Shown here: piece by piece, positions 23,972 to 33,452 of the stretch | How positions within the stretch are numbered: position 1 is the stretch's first letter | How the letters are laid out: each line of letters begins with the position of its first letter | Assembly: GCA_024278975.1 (NCBI GenBank) | Contig: JAJRSD010000072.1 | Location: forward strand, 1-64,000 | Length of the DNA: 64,000 bases | From: Bacteroidota bacterium | GTDB lineage: Bacteria > Bacteroidota > Bacteroidia > Bacteroidales > Prolixibacteraceae | Direction of reading: 5' to 3' | Translations under genes and position numbers: made by a program | Notes under the pieces: model-generated | Database searches by the model: none | What the model was told of the DNA's origin: nothing | The model's input: only the letters and a program-made list of their open reading frames with translations

Positions 23972-24850
23972 ATGAAGAATTCAAAACGAAAAAAAATAAA
24001 AAAACGAATTTTTAATTCCTGGGTTACTTCGCTAATTAGCATCTCTCTTGTTTTAATAATGATTGGAATGCTTGGGCTCATTATTATTAATGCAAGAAAA
24101 CTCTCGGAATATGTACGCGAAAAAATTGGGTTTACTCTTGTTCTGCACGAAAATATAAAAGAGATTGAAATAGACCGTTTACAAAAAGTTTTAAATGCCG
24201 GGAATTTTGTAAAATCTACCCGGTATATCGATAAAGAGACAGCAGCAAAAGAATTAACTGCCGATCTGGGAGAAGACTTCACCGGATTTCTTGGCTACAA
24301 TCCGCTTTTTGCTTCACTCGAAGTAAAACTCTACGCAAAATATACTAACCCCGACAGTTTGCTGATTCTCGAAAAGGAGTTCCTGGAATATCCCCAAATC
24401 AAAGAGGTTTATTATCAGAAAAACCTGGTAACAGTTATAAATCAGAATGTTGGAAGAATTAGTGTTATTCTGATAATTATTAGCGGGTTGCTCACTTTTA
24501 TTTTTGTTGCATTAATCAACAATACAATTCGTATCTCGGTTTATTCGCAGAGGTTTACAATAAATACGATGCAAATGGTTGGTGCCAGCGATTCATTTAT
24601 TAGAAAACCGTTTTTGCAACAAAGTTTGTTTTTGGGGATTTACGGCGCACTAATTGCCAATACATTACTTCTTGTTGTGATTTATTCTTATAAAAAGGAA
24701 TTAACAGAAATTGTTTCAACCGGCGATATTACTACTCTGGGAGTTGTCTTTTTACTGGTTTTAGTTTTCGGAATAGTAATCTCAATGTTATCAACTTACA
24801 TAGCTGTAAATAAATTTTTAAGATTGAAATTCGACGAGTTGTTTTATTAA
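23972..24850 (+). CDS. ftsX: Cell division permease-like protein FtsX
   Basis: Inner-membrane partner of the FtsE ATPase, which controls cell-wall hydrolases at the division site. 292 residues: a basic N-terminus, first transmembrane helix about 20-40 (LISISLVLIMIGMLGLIII), an extracytoplasmic domain about 45-155, then three helices. The C-terminal NTIRISVYSQRFTINTMQMV followed by GASDSF is the FtsX signature. ftsE is not adjacent, as is usual in this phylum. First gene of a likely operon with DUF3098, uppP, truB and queA. An exact -7 element TACATTTG lies at 23923-23930. Confidence 0.93.
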   Translation: MKNSKRKKIKKRIFNSWVTSLISISLVLIMIGMLGLIIINARKLSEYVREKIGFTLVLHENIKEIEIDRLQKVLNAGNFVKSTRYIDKETAAKELTADLGEDFTGFLGYNPLFASLEVKLYAKYTNPDSLLILEKEFLEYPQIKEVYYQKNLVTVINQNVGRISVILIIISGLLTFIFVALINNTIRISVYSQRFTINTMQMVGASDSFIRKPFLQQSLFLGIYGALIANTLLLVVIYSYKKELTEIVSTGDITTLGVVFLLVLVFGIVISMLSTYIAVNKFLRLKFDELFY

Positions 24851-24879
24851 TTATCTTTACCGCCTCAATTAAAATAAAA

Positions 24880-25128
24880 ATGGCTAAAAAAGAGATAAAA
24901 GAGACCGGATTCGCTCTGGGAAAAGAGAATTACAAATTAATGGCAATTGGGTTTGCTATAATTGTTGTTGGATTTATTTTGCTGGCAGGCGGCGGCAGCG
25001 ACGACCCAAATGTTTTTAGTGATGATATTTTTAGTTTCAGACGGTTAACAATTGCGCCAATTGTATTGCTGGCAGGTTTCGTTTTCGAAATTTATGCCAT
25101 AATGAAAAAGCCCAAAGACGATAATTAA
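24880..25128 (+). CDS. DUF3098 family small membrane protein
   Basis: An 82-residue protein with two transmembrane helices (about residues 23-38 and 56-74) separated by a loop rich in Gly, Asp and Phe (GGGSDDPNVFSDDIFSFRR). It starts with FALGKENYKLM near residue 11, the conserved sequence of DUF3098 proteins of Bacteroidota. It lies 30 bp after ftsX and 13 bp before uppP, a conserved gene order. Function unknown; the context suggests cell-envelope or division work. Confidence 0.88.
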   Translation: MAKKEIKETGFALGKENYKLMAIGFAIIVVGFILLAGGGSDDPNVFSDDIFSFRRLTIAPIVLLAGFVFEIYAIMKKPKDDN

Positions 25129-25140
25129 TACAATATTTTT

Positions 25141-25923
25141 ATGAACGAGTTTCAAGCTCTTCTTCTTGGAATACTGCAAGGACTCACCGAATTTCTTCCG
25201 GTTAGCTCAAGCGGGCATATTGAAATTGGCAGTGCATTGTTGGGTGTAAAAACAACAAACCACCTGCTTTTTACTGTTGTCGTACACGTTGCAACCGTGC
25301 TAAGTACAATTGTTGTTTTTCGAAAAGATATTTTAACACTACTAAAAGATTTATTTGCATTCGAGTGGAATGAATCTACAATTTATGTTTCGAAACTTAT
25401 ACTTTCAGCTTTCCCTGTTTTAGTGCTGGGACTTTTTTTTAAAGAGGAAATTGAACAGCTTTTTACAGGTAATTTAGTAATGGTTGGAAGTATGTTATTA
25501 GTTACTGCACTGCTTTTGGGGCTTACACATTTTGTGAAGAAAAATAATGGTAAGATAACTTTTGGAAAAGCGCTGATAATTGGATTTGCACAGGCAATGG
25601 CAGTTGTACCAGGCATTTCGCGCAGTGGAGCAACAATTGCAACCGGAATTTTACTTCAAACTAAAAAGAATGAAATTGCACGATTCTCTTTTCTAATGGT
25701 ACTAATCCCAATTTTGGGTGCAGCTTTTCTCGATATTATTAGCGGCGAAGTAACTTCCAATACATCAATTGGGTTATTGCCACTTTTTATTGGTTTTGCT
25801 GCTGCATTTATTTCGGGGCTGTTGGCCTGCTCGTGGATGATTAAAATTGTAAAACGTGGTAACCTAATTTATTTTGCAATTTATTGTCTGGTTATAGGTC
25901 TTATTGCTATCTTTGCAGCCTGA
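25141..25923 (+). CDS. uppP: Undecaprenyl-diphosphate phosphatase (BacA/UppP)
   Basis: Inner-membrane enzyme that dephosphorylates undecaprenyl diphosphate to recycle the lipid carrier for peptidoglycan and polysaccharides. 260 residues and about eight hydrophobic segments. The two BacA signatures are present: GLTEFLPVSSSGHIEIG at residues 15-31 and VVPGISRSGATIATGI near 157. It fits the glycan-rich setting and belongs to the ftsX-queA group. Confidence 0.97.
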   Translation: MNEFQALLLGILQGLTEFLPVSSSGHIEIGSALLGVKTTNHLLFTVVVHVATVLSTIVVFRKDILTLLKDLFAFEWNESTIYVSKLILSAFPVLVLGLFFKEEIEQLFTGNLVMVGSMLLVTALLLGLTHFVKKNNGKITFGKALIIGFAQAMAVVPGISRSGATIATGILLQTKKNEIARFSFLMVLIPILGAAFLDIISGEVTSNTSIGLLPLFIGFAAAFISGLLACSWMIKIVKRGNLIYFAIYCLVIGLIAIFAA

Positions 25924-25967
25924 TTTTTTAAGATTTTCACAAATCATTGAAACATAGAGTTTTGCCG

Positions 25968-26681
25968 ATGCCAAAGTTAAAAACTACGTATGATTTTTTA
26001 GGTGGAGAGGTTTTAATATTTGATAAAGACCTTGAATGGACATCGTTCGATTTGGTTAACAGAGTGCGAAATACTCTCTGCCGGAAAATGGAAATCAAAA
26101 AAATGAAAGTCGGTCATGCCGGTACTCTCGACCCACTTGCCACCGGATTAATGATTTTATGCACCGGGAAATCGACAAAAAAGATTGAATCTTTACAAGG
26201 TCTTGAAAAAGAATATACAGCTACATTTAAACTTGGAGCAACTACTCCTTCATTCGATATGGAAAGCGAAGAAGACAGTAACAGAGACACTTCGCATGTT
26301 ACCAAAGAGTTGATTGAGGAGACAATAAAAAAATTCAGGGGAGAGATTGAACAAGTGCCTCCAATCTTTTCGGCTGTTAAAGTTAAAGGCAAGCGTGCAT
26401 TCGATTATGCAAGAAATGGAGAAGATATTAAACTTCGACCGAGGAAAATTGTTATACACAATATTGAAGTTGAATCGTTTAATTTACCGTATTTAAAAAT
26501 TCGGGTTGAATGTAGCAAGGGAACATACATCCGGTCGCTTGCCCGCGACATTGGCGAAGAGCTAAAATGCGGTGCATATTTAACAGAATTAAGACGAACC
26601 AGAATTGGAGATTTTAAGGTTGAAGATGCTATTACGATAGATTTTTTTCTTGAAAATTTAAATTTATTTGAAACTATTTGA
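25968..26681 (+). CDS. truB: tRNA pseudouridine(55) synthase
   Basis: Makes pseudouridine 55 in the T-loop of tRNAs. 237 residues from ATG 25968 (MPKLKTTYDFLGGEVLIFDK); a TTG start at 25947 would add seven residues but is less likely. GHAGTLDPLATGLMILCTG carries the catalytic Asp at about residue 55, then ECSKGTYIRSLARDIGEEL near 178. Follows uppP with a 44-bp gap. Confidence 0.96.
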   Translation: MPKLKTTYDFLGGEVLIFDKDLEWTSFDLVNRVRNTLCRKMEIKKMKVGHAGTLDPLATGLMILCTGKSTKKIESLQGLEKEYTATFKLGATTPSFDMESEEDSNRDTSHVTKELIEETIKKFRGEIEQVPPIFSAVKVKGKRAFDYARNGEDIKLRPRKIVIHNIEVESFNLPYLKIRVECSKGTYIRSLARDIGEELKCGAYLTELRRTRIGDFKVEDAITIDFFLENLNLFETI

Positions 26682-26787
26682 AAAATGCTCCGTATAATGG
26701 AGACTTTAAAATAAAACCAACTGACTTTATTAAATTTGCCATTTGCAGCAAAAGTTAAGTACATATATAAAATAAAAGAGTTACCGT

Positions 26788-27837
26788 ATGAAATTATCGA
26801 AATTCAAATTTGAATTGGATCCACAAAGAATTGCCTTACACCCCGCTGATAACAGGGACGAATCGAAATTAATGGTATTAGACCGTAAAAAAGGCACTAT
26901 TAAACACAAATTGTTTAAAGATGTACTTAACTATTTCGACGACAAGGATGTGATGGTTTTTAACGATACCAAAGTTTTTCCGGCACGATTGCACGGTAAT
27001 AAGGAAAAAACAGGTGCCGAAATTGAGGTCTTTCTTTTACGCGAATTAAACCGCGAACAAAGATTGTGGGATGTTTTGGTTGACCCAGCCAGAAAAATAA
27101 GAATTGGTAATAAATTATATTTTGGCGACGATGAATTATTAGTTGCCGAAGTAATCGACAATACTACTTCACGCGGTAGAACGCTGCGCTTTTTGTTCGA
27201 CGGACCATACGATGAGTTTAAAAGAACATTGTACGAACTTGGCGAAACACCACTTCCAAAGTTTATAGATCGTCCGGTTCAGCCCGAAGACAAAGACCGT
27301 TACCAAACTATTTTCGCAAAACACGAAGGAGCAGTTGCTGCACCAACAGCCGGGTTACATTTTAGTCGCGAATTACTAAAACGTTTAGAAATTAAAGGCA
27401 TCGATTTTGAATACATTACTTTGCATGTTGGGCTGGGGAATTTCCGTGGCGTTGATGTGGAAGACCTTACAAAACACAAAATGGATTCGGAGCAAATTTG
27501 GATAAAAGATCCGGTTTGCGACATGGTGAATACCGCAAAAACAGGGAAGAAAAACATTTGCGCTGTGGGAACAACAGTTATGCGAACTCTTGAAAGTTCT
27601 GTTTCTACACAGGGTTTTTTGAAACCTTTTGAGGGCTGGACAAATAAATTTCTTTTCCCACCTCACGAGTTTCATGTAGCCAATTCAATGATTTCAAACT
27701 TTCATTTACCATACTCAACTTTATTGATGATGGTTGCAGCTTTTGGCGGTTACGATTTTGTGATGAAAGCATACCAAACTGCAATTAAGGAGAACTATCG
27801 TTTTGGTGCTTATGGCGATGCAATGTTGATAATATAG
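26788..27837 (+). CDS. queA: S-adenosylmethionine:tRNA ribosyltransferase-isomerase
   Basis: Penultimate step of queuosine synthesis in tRNA, transferring the ribosyl group of SAM to preQ1 tRNA. 349 residues, with [17 protein letters not shown] near residue 50, [18 protein letters not shown] near 180, [10 protein letters not shown] near 214 and [15 protein letters not shown] near 258. Last gene of the ftsX group; two terminators follow. Confidence 0.97.
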   Translation: MKLSKFKFELDPQRIALHPADNRDESKLMVLDRKKGTIKHKLFKDVLNYFDDKDVMVFNDTKVFPARLHGNKEKTGAEIEVFLLRELNREQRLWDVLVDPARKIRIGNKLYFGDDELLVAEVIDNTTSRGRTLRFLFDGPYDEFKRTLYELGETPLPKFIDRPVQPEDKDRYQTIFAKHEGAVAAPTAGLHFSRELLKRLEIKGIDFEYITLHVGLGNFRGVDVEDLTKHKMDSEQIWIKDPVCDMVNTAKTGKKNICAVGTTVMRTLESSVSTQGFLKPFEGWTNKFLFPPHEFHVANSMISNFHLPYSTLLMMVAAFGGYDFVMKAYQTAIKENYRFGAYGDAMLII

Positions 27838-27853
27838 AAAAGAAGCTCCTCCT

Positions 27854-27880
27854 AAATCCTCCCCAAAAGGGAGGATTTTA
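27854..27880 (+). terminator. Hairpin after queA
   Basis: 10-bp arms AAATCCTCCC (27854-27863) and GGGAGGATTT (27869-27878) with a CAAAA loop, 16 bp after the queA stop. The T-run is short (about four T), so termination may be partial and completed by the next hairpin. Confidence 0.75.
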
Positions 27881-27905
27881 AAAAAGAAGGGACATAAAAT
27901 ATTGA

Positions 27906-27937
27906 CCACGGAAACAATTGTTTTCGTGGTTTTTTTT
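27906..27937 (+). terminator. Strong rho-independent terminator
   Basis: Arms CCACGGAAAC (27906-27915) and GTTTTCGTGG (27920-27929), one G-U pair, AATT loop, followed by eight T. Main terminator of the ftsX-queA group. Confidence 0.9.
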
Positions 27938-27992
27938 ATTAGATTTTTTACAAATACCTCTGTGTAATTTTCAAAATATGGAAAAGCAATAG

Positions 27993-28060
27993 CCACAGAT
28001 TTATATTGAATATATTTTTATACAATTTTTTAAAAGATCTGTGAATCTGTGGTTTTTTTT
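27993..28060 (+). terminator. Third terminator-like hairpin
   Basis: Arms CCACAGAT (27993-28000) and ATCTGTGG (28045-28052) enclose a long AT-rich loop and are followed by eight T. Alternative pairing with the nearby AAGATCTGTG is possible. It may be a decayed copy of the preceding type of hairpin. Confidence 0.55.
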
Positions 28061-28128
28061 GTTCAGCCAAAAAAGTTGTGAGAATCAGAAATAAAATCAG
28101 AATTATTATCTTGCGCAAAATTTCAGAA

Positions 28129-29025
28129 ATGGCTAAATTCAATATTCATATTTGTCCGGTTTGTAACGGGAACGAATTTTCGACTTTTTTAACTTGTACC
28201 GATTTTTTTGTGTCGGACGAGAAATTTGATATAAAAAAGTGCAACAGTTGTGGGTTTAAAATTACCGAAAATATTGAAGACGAAAATAACATTGGAAGTT
28301 ACTATCAGTCGGAAAATTACATTTCGCATTCGAATACAACAACAGGTTTTGTAAATTCGGTTTATCACCGGGTACGAAAATATATGCTCGGCCGTAAAAG
28401 ACGATTGGTCGAAAAAACTGCAGCAATGCAAACCGGGAACATTTTAGATGTTGGAACCGGAACCGGTTTTTTCCTGAATGAGATGAAAGAATATGGCTGG
28501 CATGTTACCGGAATTGAAAAAAGTGATGATGCACGGAAATTTGCAAAATCGGAATTCAACCTCGATAATTTACCCACCGAAGAGCTTTTTAAACTAAAAG
28601 AAAAAAGTTACGATGTGGTTTCGCTTTGGCATGTTTTGGAGCATATTCATCAATTAAAAGAAAACATGGACACATTTTCGCGTTTACTAAAAACCGACGG
28701 AAAATTAATAATTGCTGTTCCAAATCACGATTCGTACGATGCCAGACATTATAAAGAGTATTGGGCTGCTTACGATGTACCTCGCCATATTTGGCATTTT
28801 GCACCCGACCAAATGAAACAGTTTGGAGAGAAAAATGGCTTTAAATTAATGAGTTTTCATACTATGCCGTTTGATTCGTTTTATGTATCAATGCTCAGCG
28901 AGAAATATAAAAAATCATCATTTACACTTTTTAAAGGTATTTTTCATGGTACAATATCATGGATGGAGAGTCTGCTAAATCGGGGCAAATGCAGTTCTGT
29001 AATTTATGTTTTTGAGAAAAATTAA
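28129..29025 (+). CDS. Zinc-ribbon SAM-dependent methyltransferase
   Basis: 298 residues from ATG 28129 (MAKFNIHICPVCNGNEF); the frame extends to 28078 but the Cys motif begins directly after this Met. N-terminal zinc ribbon CPVC then CNSCG, then a class I methyltransferase domain with ILDVGTGTGFFLNEM (SAM-binding loop) near residue 104 and VVSLWHVLEHIHQLKENM near 163. Family members methylate small molecules, quinones or sugars; the substrate is unknown. The TAA stop overlaps the stop of the convergent next gene by 2 bp. Confidence 0.88.
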   Translation: MAKFNIHICPVCNGNEFSTFLTCTDFFVSDEKFDIKKCNSCGFKITENIEDENNIGSYYQSENYISHSNTTTGFVNSVYHRVRKYMLGRKRRLVEKTAAMQTGNILDVGTGTGFFLNEMKEYGWHVTGIEKSDDARKFAKSEFNLDNLPTEELFKLKEKSYDVVSLWHVLEHIHQLKENMDTFSRLLKTDGKLIIAVPNHDSYDARHYKEYWAAYDVPRHIWHFAPDQMKQFGEKNGFKLMSFHTMPFDSFYVSMLSEKYKKSSFTLFKGIFHGTISWMESLLNRGKCSSVIYVFEKN

Positions 29026-31814
29026 TTCAGCGTATAATTATACAAATCGCCACCCCGGCTACCAACAATTAAATTTAACTGACCCGAACTTTTTGAAATC
29101 TTACCAATACTAAATTCGCTGTTTCCCTGTAACGGAAATCCTTCGTGTAGTTTTCCGGTTGGGTCGAACAGATAAATTCGATTTGACGATGACTCCACAA
29201 TCCCAATTTTCTTTAATTTAGAAGAAAAACTGTAAATATTTGGACGATATTGAATTGGAGTTTTGAACTTTTTTGAGAATAATTTTTTCCCATTTTCGTC
29301 AATTACTTTTAACTCGTTGCCATCAACAAAAACAAAGTCGAGTACACCGTTTCCATTTAAATCGGCAACATTAAAAAAGTGATTCTCTCCAAAATTTGAA
29401 GTTTTCTTTTCAGTAAATTTTCCATCGAAATAGATATAGAAAACTCTACCTGTTTTATTGGTGGCAACTATTTTTGGTTTGCCATTCAGATTCAAAATCA
29501 AAGGGTTTTTAGAATTCTCAAATTTGGCAGTTGTTTTTACTCTTGTTTCACCTTTTCGGTTTTGAATGTAAATTTGCGACTGGTCTTTAAAAACAATATA
29601 ATCCTTGTTATTCACCCTAAAATGTTGAATTGGAGTTGTTACCAGATAATCAGTTTTCCCGAATTTCCAGCCTGTCAGAATTTTACCTTCATTATTATAA
29701 GCGTACACTTTTTTATTTTCGCATGCTACAAAATAACGGTATTTACGATTATTGTCGTAATCGAACACACTAACTCCATTGGTTGCCGGCGACTTAAAAT
29801 CAACCGGGAAATGTGCCACATTTTTCCCATTTCGGTCAACCAGATACAACTTGTTTTTAGTGTTAAAAAGATACTGCAACCTTCCATTTTTAAAATAATC
29901 TATCTGATGAATTTTACCTAAAATAGGTTCATTAATCGGCACACTCCAACGAACCTTCCCATCTTTCGAAATTTGATGAAGATTGTTTTGTACATCCTGT
30001 AAAATAACCTCACGGTTCTCTTTGTCGCGATGATTAATTACCAATTGTGGTTTAGTACTAATTTCGCTGCCAATACTACTTTGCCATGTCGTTTGCGCCT
30101 CCTCTTCAGCATTTGCATTAAACGAGAAATTAACCGAATTAAAAGAGATTCCTTTTTCGCAAACAACCTGCCAGTTTATGGCTTTAAATTTTTGCAGATT
30201 ATCTTTTAGATGTTCAAATTCGGTGGAAAGTTCAGCATTAAAAATCTCTTTATTCATACTAAAAATACGGTTTATATTTAAGTACGAATTGATATTTGCT
30301 TTATTTGCAATATTCTGTTTAAACTTCGAGTACCGAATATCTTTTGTTAACGACGACCCTAAAACCATGTTATATAAATATTCGTTCAGCCCTTTTTTCG
30401 AGTTGCTAAAAACGAGATAATTATCGTAGAACGCAGCAAATTTGGCATCTGCAATTCCAAATGGTTTGCCCAGCCAAATTCCGGGAAACGAAGGATACGG
30501 GAAATTATAAATTGTAAAACTTGTTTCGGCATCAACCTTAAACTCAGACTTTAAACTATTCAATTCAATTTCTTTTCGTTTTGAATAAGCATTCAGAATA
30601 TTATTTAATTGAGTTTCAGCATCTTTTTGTCCGTTGGTTTGAATAATAAAAAGGGTTGTTTTTTTACTCGACTCAGCAGGTATTGAAGTTGTTGCAACAA
30701 TCATCTCATTTTTCACCAACCCTTGAAATGTATTTTTGAAATTGATTCGAAAACTACGCTCAATTTTTTTAATCCTGTCTTCGCGTTTATAGTAAGTATT
30801 TGTGTGCGAGAAATATCTCTCAAGATTTTCGAAAAATAGAGATTTGTCGGAAAATGAATAACTGGTATAAAAAGAGGTGTTTTGTGGAAGTATTTTATCG
30901 GCTTGAAAACGAACCGGATTCTGCCCGTCGAATACTGATAAAAAGTGATTTAGCGAGTCGTCGGCAATTGATATTCCGTTAAATATTAACTCATCATCGT
31001 TTAATTTTACATCTAATTCTGTCCACGCGGCAAAATTTCTAAAGTTGTCAAACTTATTTTTGAAATTATTTCGTACTGTTTCTCCAAATTCGTTTGTATT
31101 GGTTGACGACCGGTTATTTAACCAAAGTCCAACTAAGTCGGGAAAAGTTTGGTGGTTTATGTACCACGATATTTTCGATTGCGATGTAACAGTTGTATTA
31201 ACCTTTGCAAAAAACAGGTTATCGGCAATACTCTCAGAATTTAGCTGCCTAATACTCTGCTCTACAAGTATCGATTTTGGGCTGGCAAGTAAAAGTCCGT
31301 CAGAAAAACAGTAGTGTAAAACTTCTCTGTTTTGTGTTGTTTTTATGGTTGTAATATTGTGCTTACTGTACTCTGTGTCAACAAAAGAAAATTTATTTGC
31401 CGGATACAGAACCGAGAGGAATTTCTCCAACGATTTTTGCTTGACACTGTTTTCGGCCCTTATTATTACTATGGGAAAAATATCGCTCTCGCCAACAAAA
31501 TCGAAAGCTAAGACTAAAGATTCGTTACGCAAACTATTCTGAATTTCAATATTATTCTGAATTAGCGAATCCATAAGCGCAACCTTACTCAGAAATAAAA
31601 TATCTTTTTCAAAAGCAATAAGATCACGGATAATTGGATTATCAACAGGAATAGATTTTAATGCACTCAATTCAACAAAAACAGGAGCAGAAACAGGCAC
31701 TGCTTTATACAACGAAGTCTCTTTTGAAAATAGCTCCTCGTTGTTTGCAAAGTATATAAAACCCGCTACCACAGCAAGTAATAATAATAATGTTATAATC
31801 AGTTTTCGTTTCAT
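29022..31814 (-). CDS. Large DUF3352-like protein with C-terminal beta-propeller
   Basis: 930 residues from ATG 31814 (MKRKLIITLLLLLAVVAGFI), where a signal or membrane anchor begins; the frame extends to 31886 but these extra 24 residues are unlikely. Residues about 20-560 resemble the DUF3352-type region seen in Bacteroidota and cyanobacteria (long alternating strands and helices, no catalytic motif). Residues about 600-930 contain repeated short blades such as VILQDVQNNLHQISKDGKV, KVYAYNNEGKIL and ELKVIDENGKKLF, a PQQ/WD-like propeller. Exported, probably periplasmic. Function unknown; a scaffold or binding role is inference. Confidence 0.7.
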   Translation of the reverse strand: MKRKLIITLLLLLAVVAGFIYFANNEELFSKETSLYKAVPVSAPVFVELSALKSIPVDNPIIRDLIAFEKDILFLSKVALMDSLIQNNIEIQNSLRNESLVLAFDFVGESDIFPIVIIRAENSVKQKSLEKFLSVLYPANKFSFVDTEYSKHNITTIKTTQNREVLHYCFSDGLLLASPKSILVEQSIRQLNSESIADNLFFAKVNTTVTSQSKISWYINHQTFPDLVGLWLNNRSSTNTNEFGETVRNNFKNKFDNFRNFAAWTELDVKLNDDELIFNGISIADDSLNHFLSVFDGQNPVRFQADKILPQNTSFYTSYSFSDKSLFFENLERYFSHTNTYYKREDRIKKIERSFRINFKNTFQGLVKNEMIVATTSIPAESSKKTTLFIIQTNGQKDAETQLNNILNAYSKRKEIELNSLKSEFKVDAETSFTIYNFPYPSFPGIWLGKPFGIADAKFAAFYDNYLVFSNSKKGLNEYLYNMVLGSSLTKDIRYSKFKQNIANKANINSYLNINRIFSMNKEIFNAELSTEFEHLKDNLQKFKAINWQVVCEKGISFNSVNFSFNANAEEEAQTTWQSSIGSEISTKPQLVINHRDKENREVILQDVQNNLHQISKDGKVRWSVPINEPILGKIHQIDYFKNGRLQYLFNTKNKLYLVDRNGKNVAHFPVDFKSPATNGVSVFDYDNNRKYRYFVACENKKVYAYNNEGKILTGWKFGKTDYLVTTPIQHFRVNNKDYIVFKDQSQIYIQNRKGETRVKTTAKFENSKNPLILNLNGKPKIVATNKTGRVFYIYFDGKFTEKKTSNFGENHFFNVADLNGNGVLDFVFVDGNELKVIDENGKKLFSKKFKTPIQYRPNIYSFSSKLKKIGIVESSSNRIYLFDPTGKLHEGFPLQGNSEFSIGKISKSSGQLNLIVGSRGGDLYNYTLN

Positions 31815-32157
31815 TATTGTATGTTTTTGCAAAAGTACTGAATAGAGAACGTAATGAATTACATTTTTCTTTTTTAAATGAAACATTTATTGTTAATAAA
31901 TTGGCATTAAATTTTGAGATTCTAAGATTTGAGATTTGAGATAAAATACAAACTGCTGATAAATAACAGATTATCTACTAGTTTTTAAAATATTCGCGAT
32001 AATAATTTGTAGAATCGTATAAAATAAGGGATTTTAAAAAAGAGTACTTTTACATTGAATACTATTTTACCTGAAATTTCAGAAAAATACAATGGTAAAG
32101 TAATTGTTGGAAGCGATTTGATGGTAATCGATTAATATCGATTAAAAAAAGCAGAAC
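31815..32157. other. Intergenic region with small coding remnant
   Basis: About 340 bp with no complete gene. On the plus strand at about 32054-32137 a short frame (ILPEISEKYNGKVIVGSDL then MVID and stop) reads like the C-terminus of a lost gene; no family recognised. The rest is AT-rich. No clear terminator for the downstream efflux operon is seen here. Confidence 0.4.
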
Positions 32158-33447
32158 TTATTCGTACTGCTGAACAATAACTCCGGTCATTCGTAACATC
32201 GAAGTGTGTGCATCAATAAAATAATAAATTGCTTCGAGTTCGGCTTGCGAAGCACGGAGATAAAAGGTTTGTACATCACGAAAGTTGAATGAGTTGATTG
32301 CTCCCGATTCAAATTTCTCCTGCGAAATCTGGAGATTTAATTTCGCTGCTTTTACATTTTCGCGGGCAATTCCAAGCAACTCTTTTCGCACAAGATAAAA
32401 TTCGTATAAATTAGCCAGACTATTTGTTAACCCGTGTTTCATATCGTCGATTTTAACCAGCCCAACTTCCTGGTCTATCTCAGCAATTTGCACTGCTCGT
32501 TTCCGGTTACCACCGCTATACAAATTCCAGCTAAGTGTGAAGTTTCCGTAGAAGTTAGCAGAGTTAGACCAGTTTGCACCACGGTCTTTAAAATTTAAGT
32601 GAGTACTTGTTCCGGTTACACCGCCTCTAAAATCGAGTGCCGGTGAGAAATTGCTTTTTGCAGCAGCAATGGCATTTTCAAGTAACCGCTGATTTACAAA
32701 CTGATTTCTCAAACTTTTGTTATTTTCAAACATTTGCGCTTCCAAATCATCAAGCAAATAATCTTCAGGAATTGCTTCGAAAACATCAGTAAATTCATAA
32801 TCAATATTCTCTTTTACAGCCATTAAATAGGTCAGGTTTCGGATTGAGTTTTTAAACGCAACCTCTTGCAAAAGATACCCCGAACGGTCGGATAAATATG
32901 CAGTTTGAGCCTGTAAAACATCGTAAGTAACAACTGCGCCGTAAGCTTTTCTATCCTGCATTTGTTTGTAGCGATCTTCCGATAAAGTAGATACTTCCTG
33001 AAATGTAGCCAGTTTTTCTTTTTGAAGAAGTACATTGTAGTAGGCAAGAATAACCGATTGAATTGTACCCTCTATCATAATTGCCGTATTGTTTCTCGAA
33101 AGGTTTTCCAGTTCGTCTAAACGGGTTTTTGTAATGCGTACCGAAAAGCCATCGAAAAGTGTCCAGTTTACAGAAGCACCTCCGGTAAATCTGTTTGATT
33201 TATAGTTTTCGGTGTTGTTAATGTTTGCCGAATTGTCGTTACCCAACGAAAGGTTAACGTACGGATATCTGCCCGCTGTTCCCCAATTATTCTGTATTTC
33301 AGAAACCTGCTGATTTCCTTTTGCAACAATAATTCCGTAGTTATTTTCGAGTGCAATTGTTATTGCATCGGTAAGTGATAAGGGAGTTTGTGCCCAGCCG
33401 GCAAAACCAAATATGAGTAGTAGCGATAATATAATTTGTCTTTTCAT
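32158..33447 (-). CDS. TolC-family outer-membrane efflux channel
   Basis: 429 residues with a signal peptide (MKRQIILSLLLIFGFAGWAQ) and two outer-membrane-efflux repeats rich in coiled-coil heptads (about residues 25-215 and 230-420). LTDAITIALENNYGI near the start is the usual first helix. It forms the exit duct of the RND system; the adaptor and pump genes lie directly upstream with a 5-bp gap. Substrate unknown. Confidence 0.92.
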   Translation of the reverse strand: MKRQIILSLLLIFGFAGWAQTPLSLTDAITIALENNYGIIVAKGNQQVSEIQNNWGTAGRYPYVNLSLGNDNSANINNTENYKSNRFTGGASVNWTLFDGFSVRITKTRLDELENLSRNNTAIMIEGTIQSVILAYYNVLLQKEKLATFQEVSTLSEDRYKQMQDRKAYGAVVTYDVLQAQTAYLSDRSGYLLQEVAFKNSIRNLTYLMAVKENIDYEFTDVFEAIPEDYLLDDLEAQMFENNKSLRNQFVNQRLLENAIAAAKSNFSPALDFRGGVTGTSTHLNFKDRGANWSNSANFYGNFTLSWNLYSGGNRKRAVQIAEIDQEVGLVKIDDMKHGLTNSLANLYEFYLVRKELLGIARENVKAAKLNLQISQEKFESGAINSFNFRDVQTFYLRASQAELEAIYYFIDAHTSMLRMTGVIVQQYE

Positions 33448-33452
33448 CTGTT

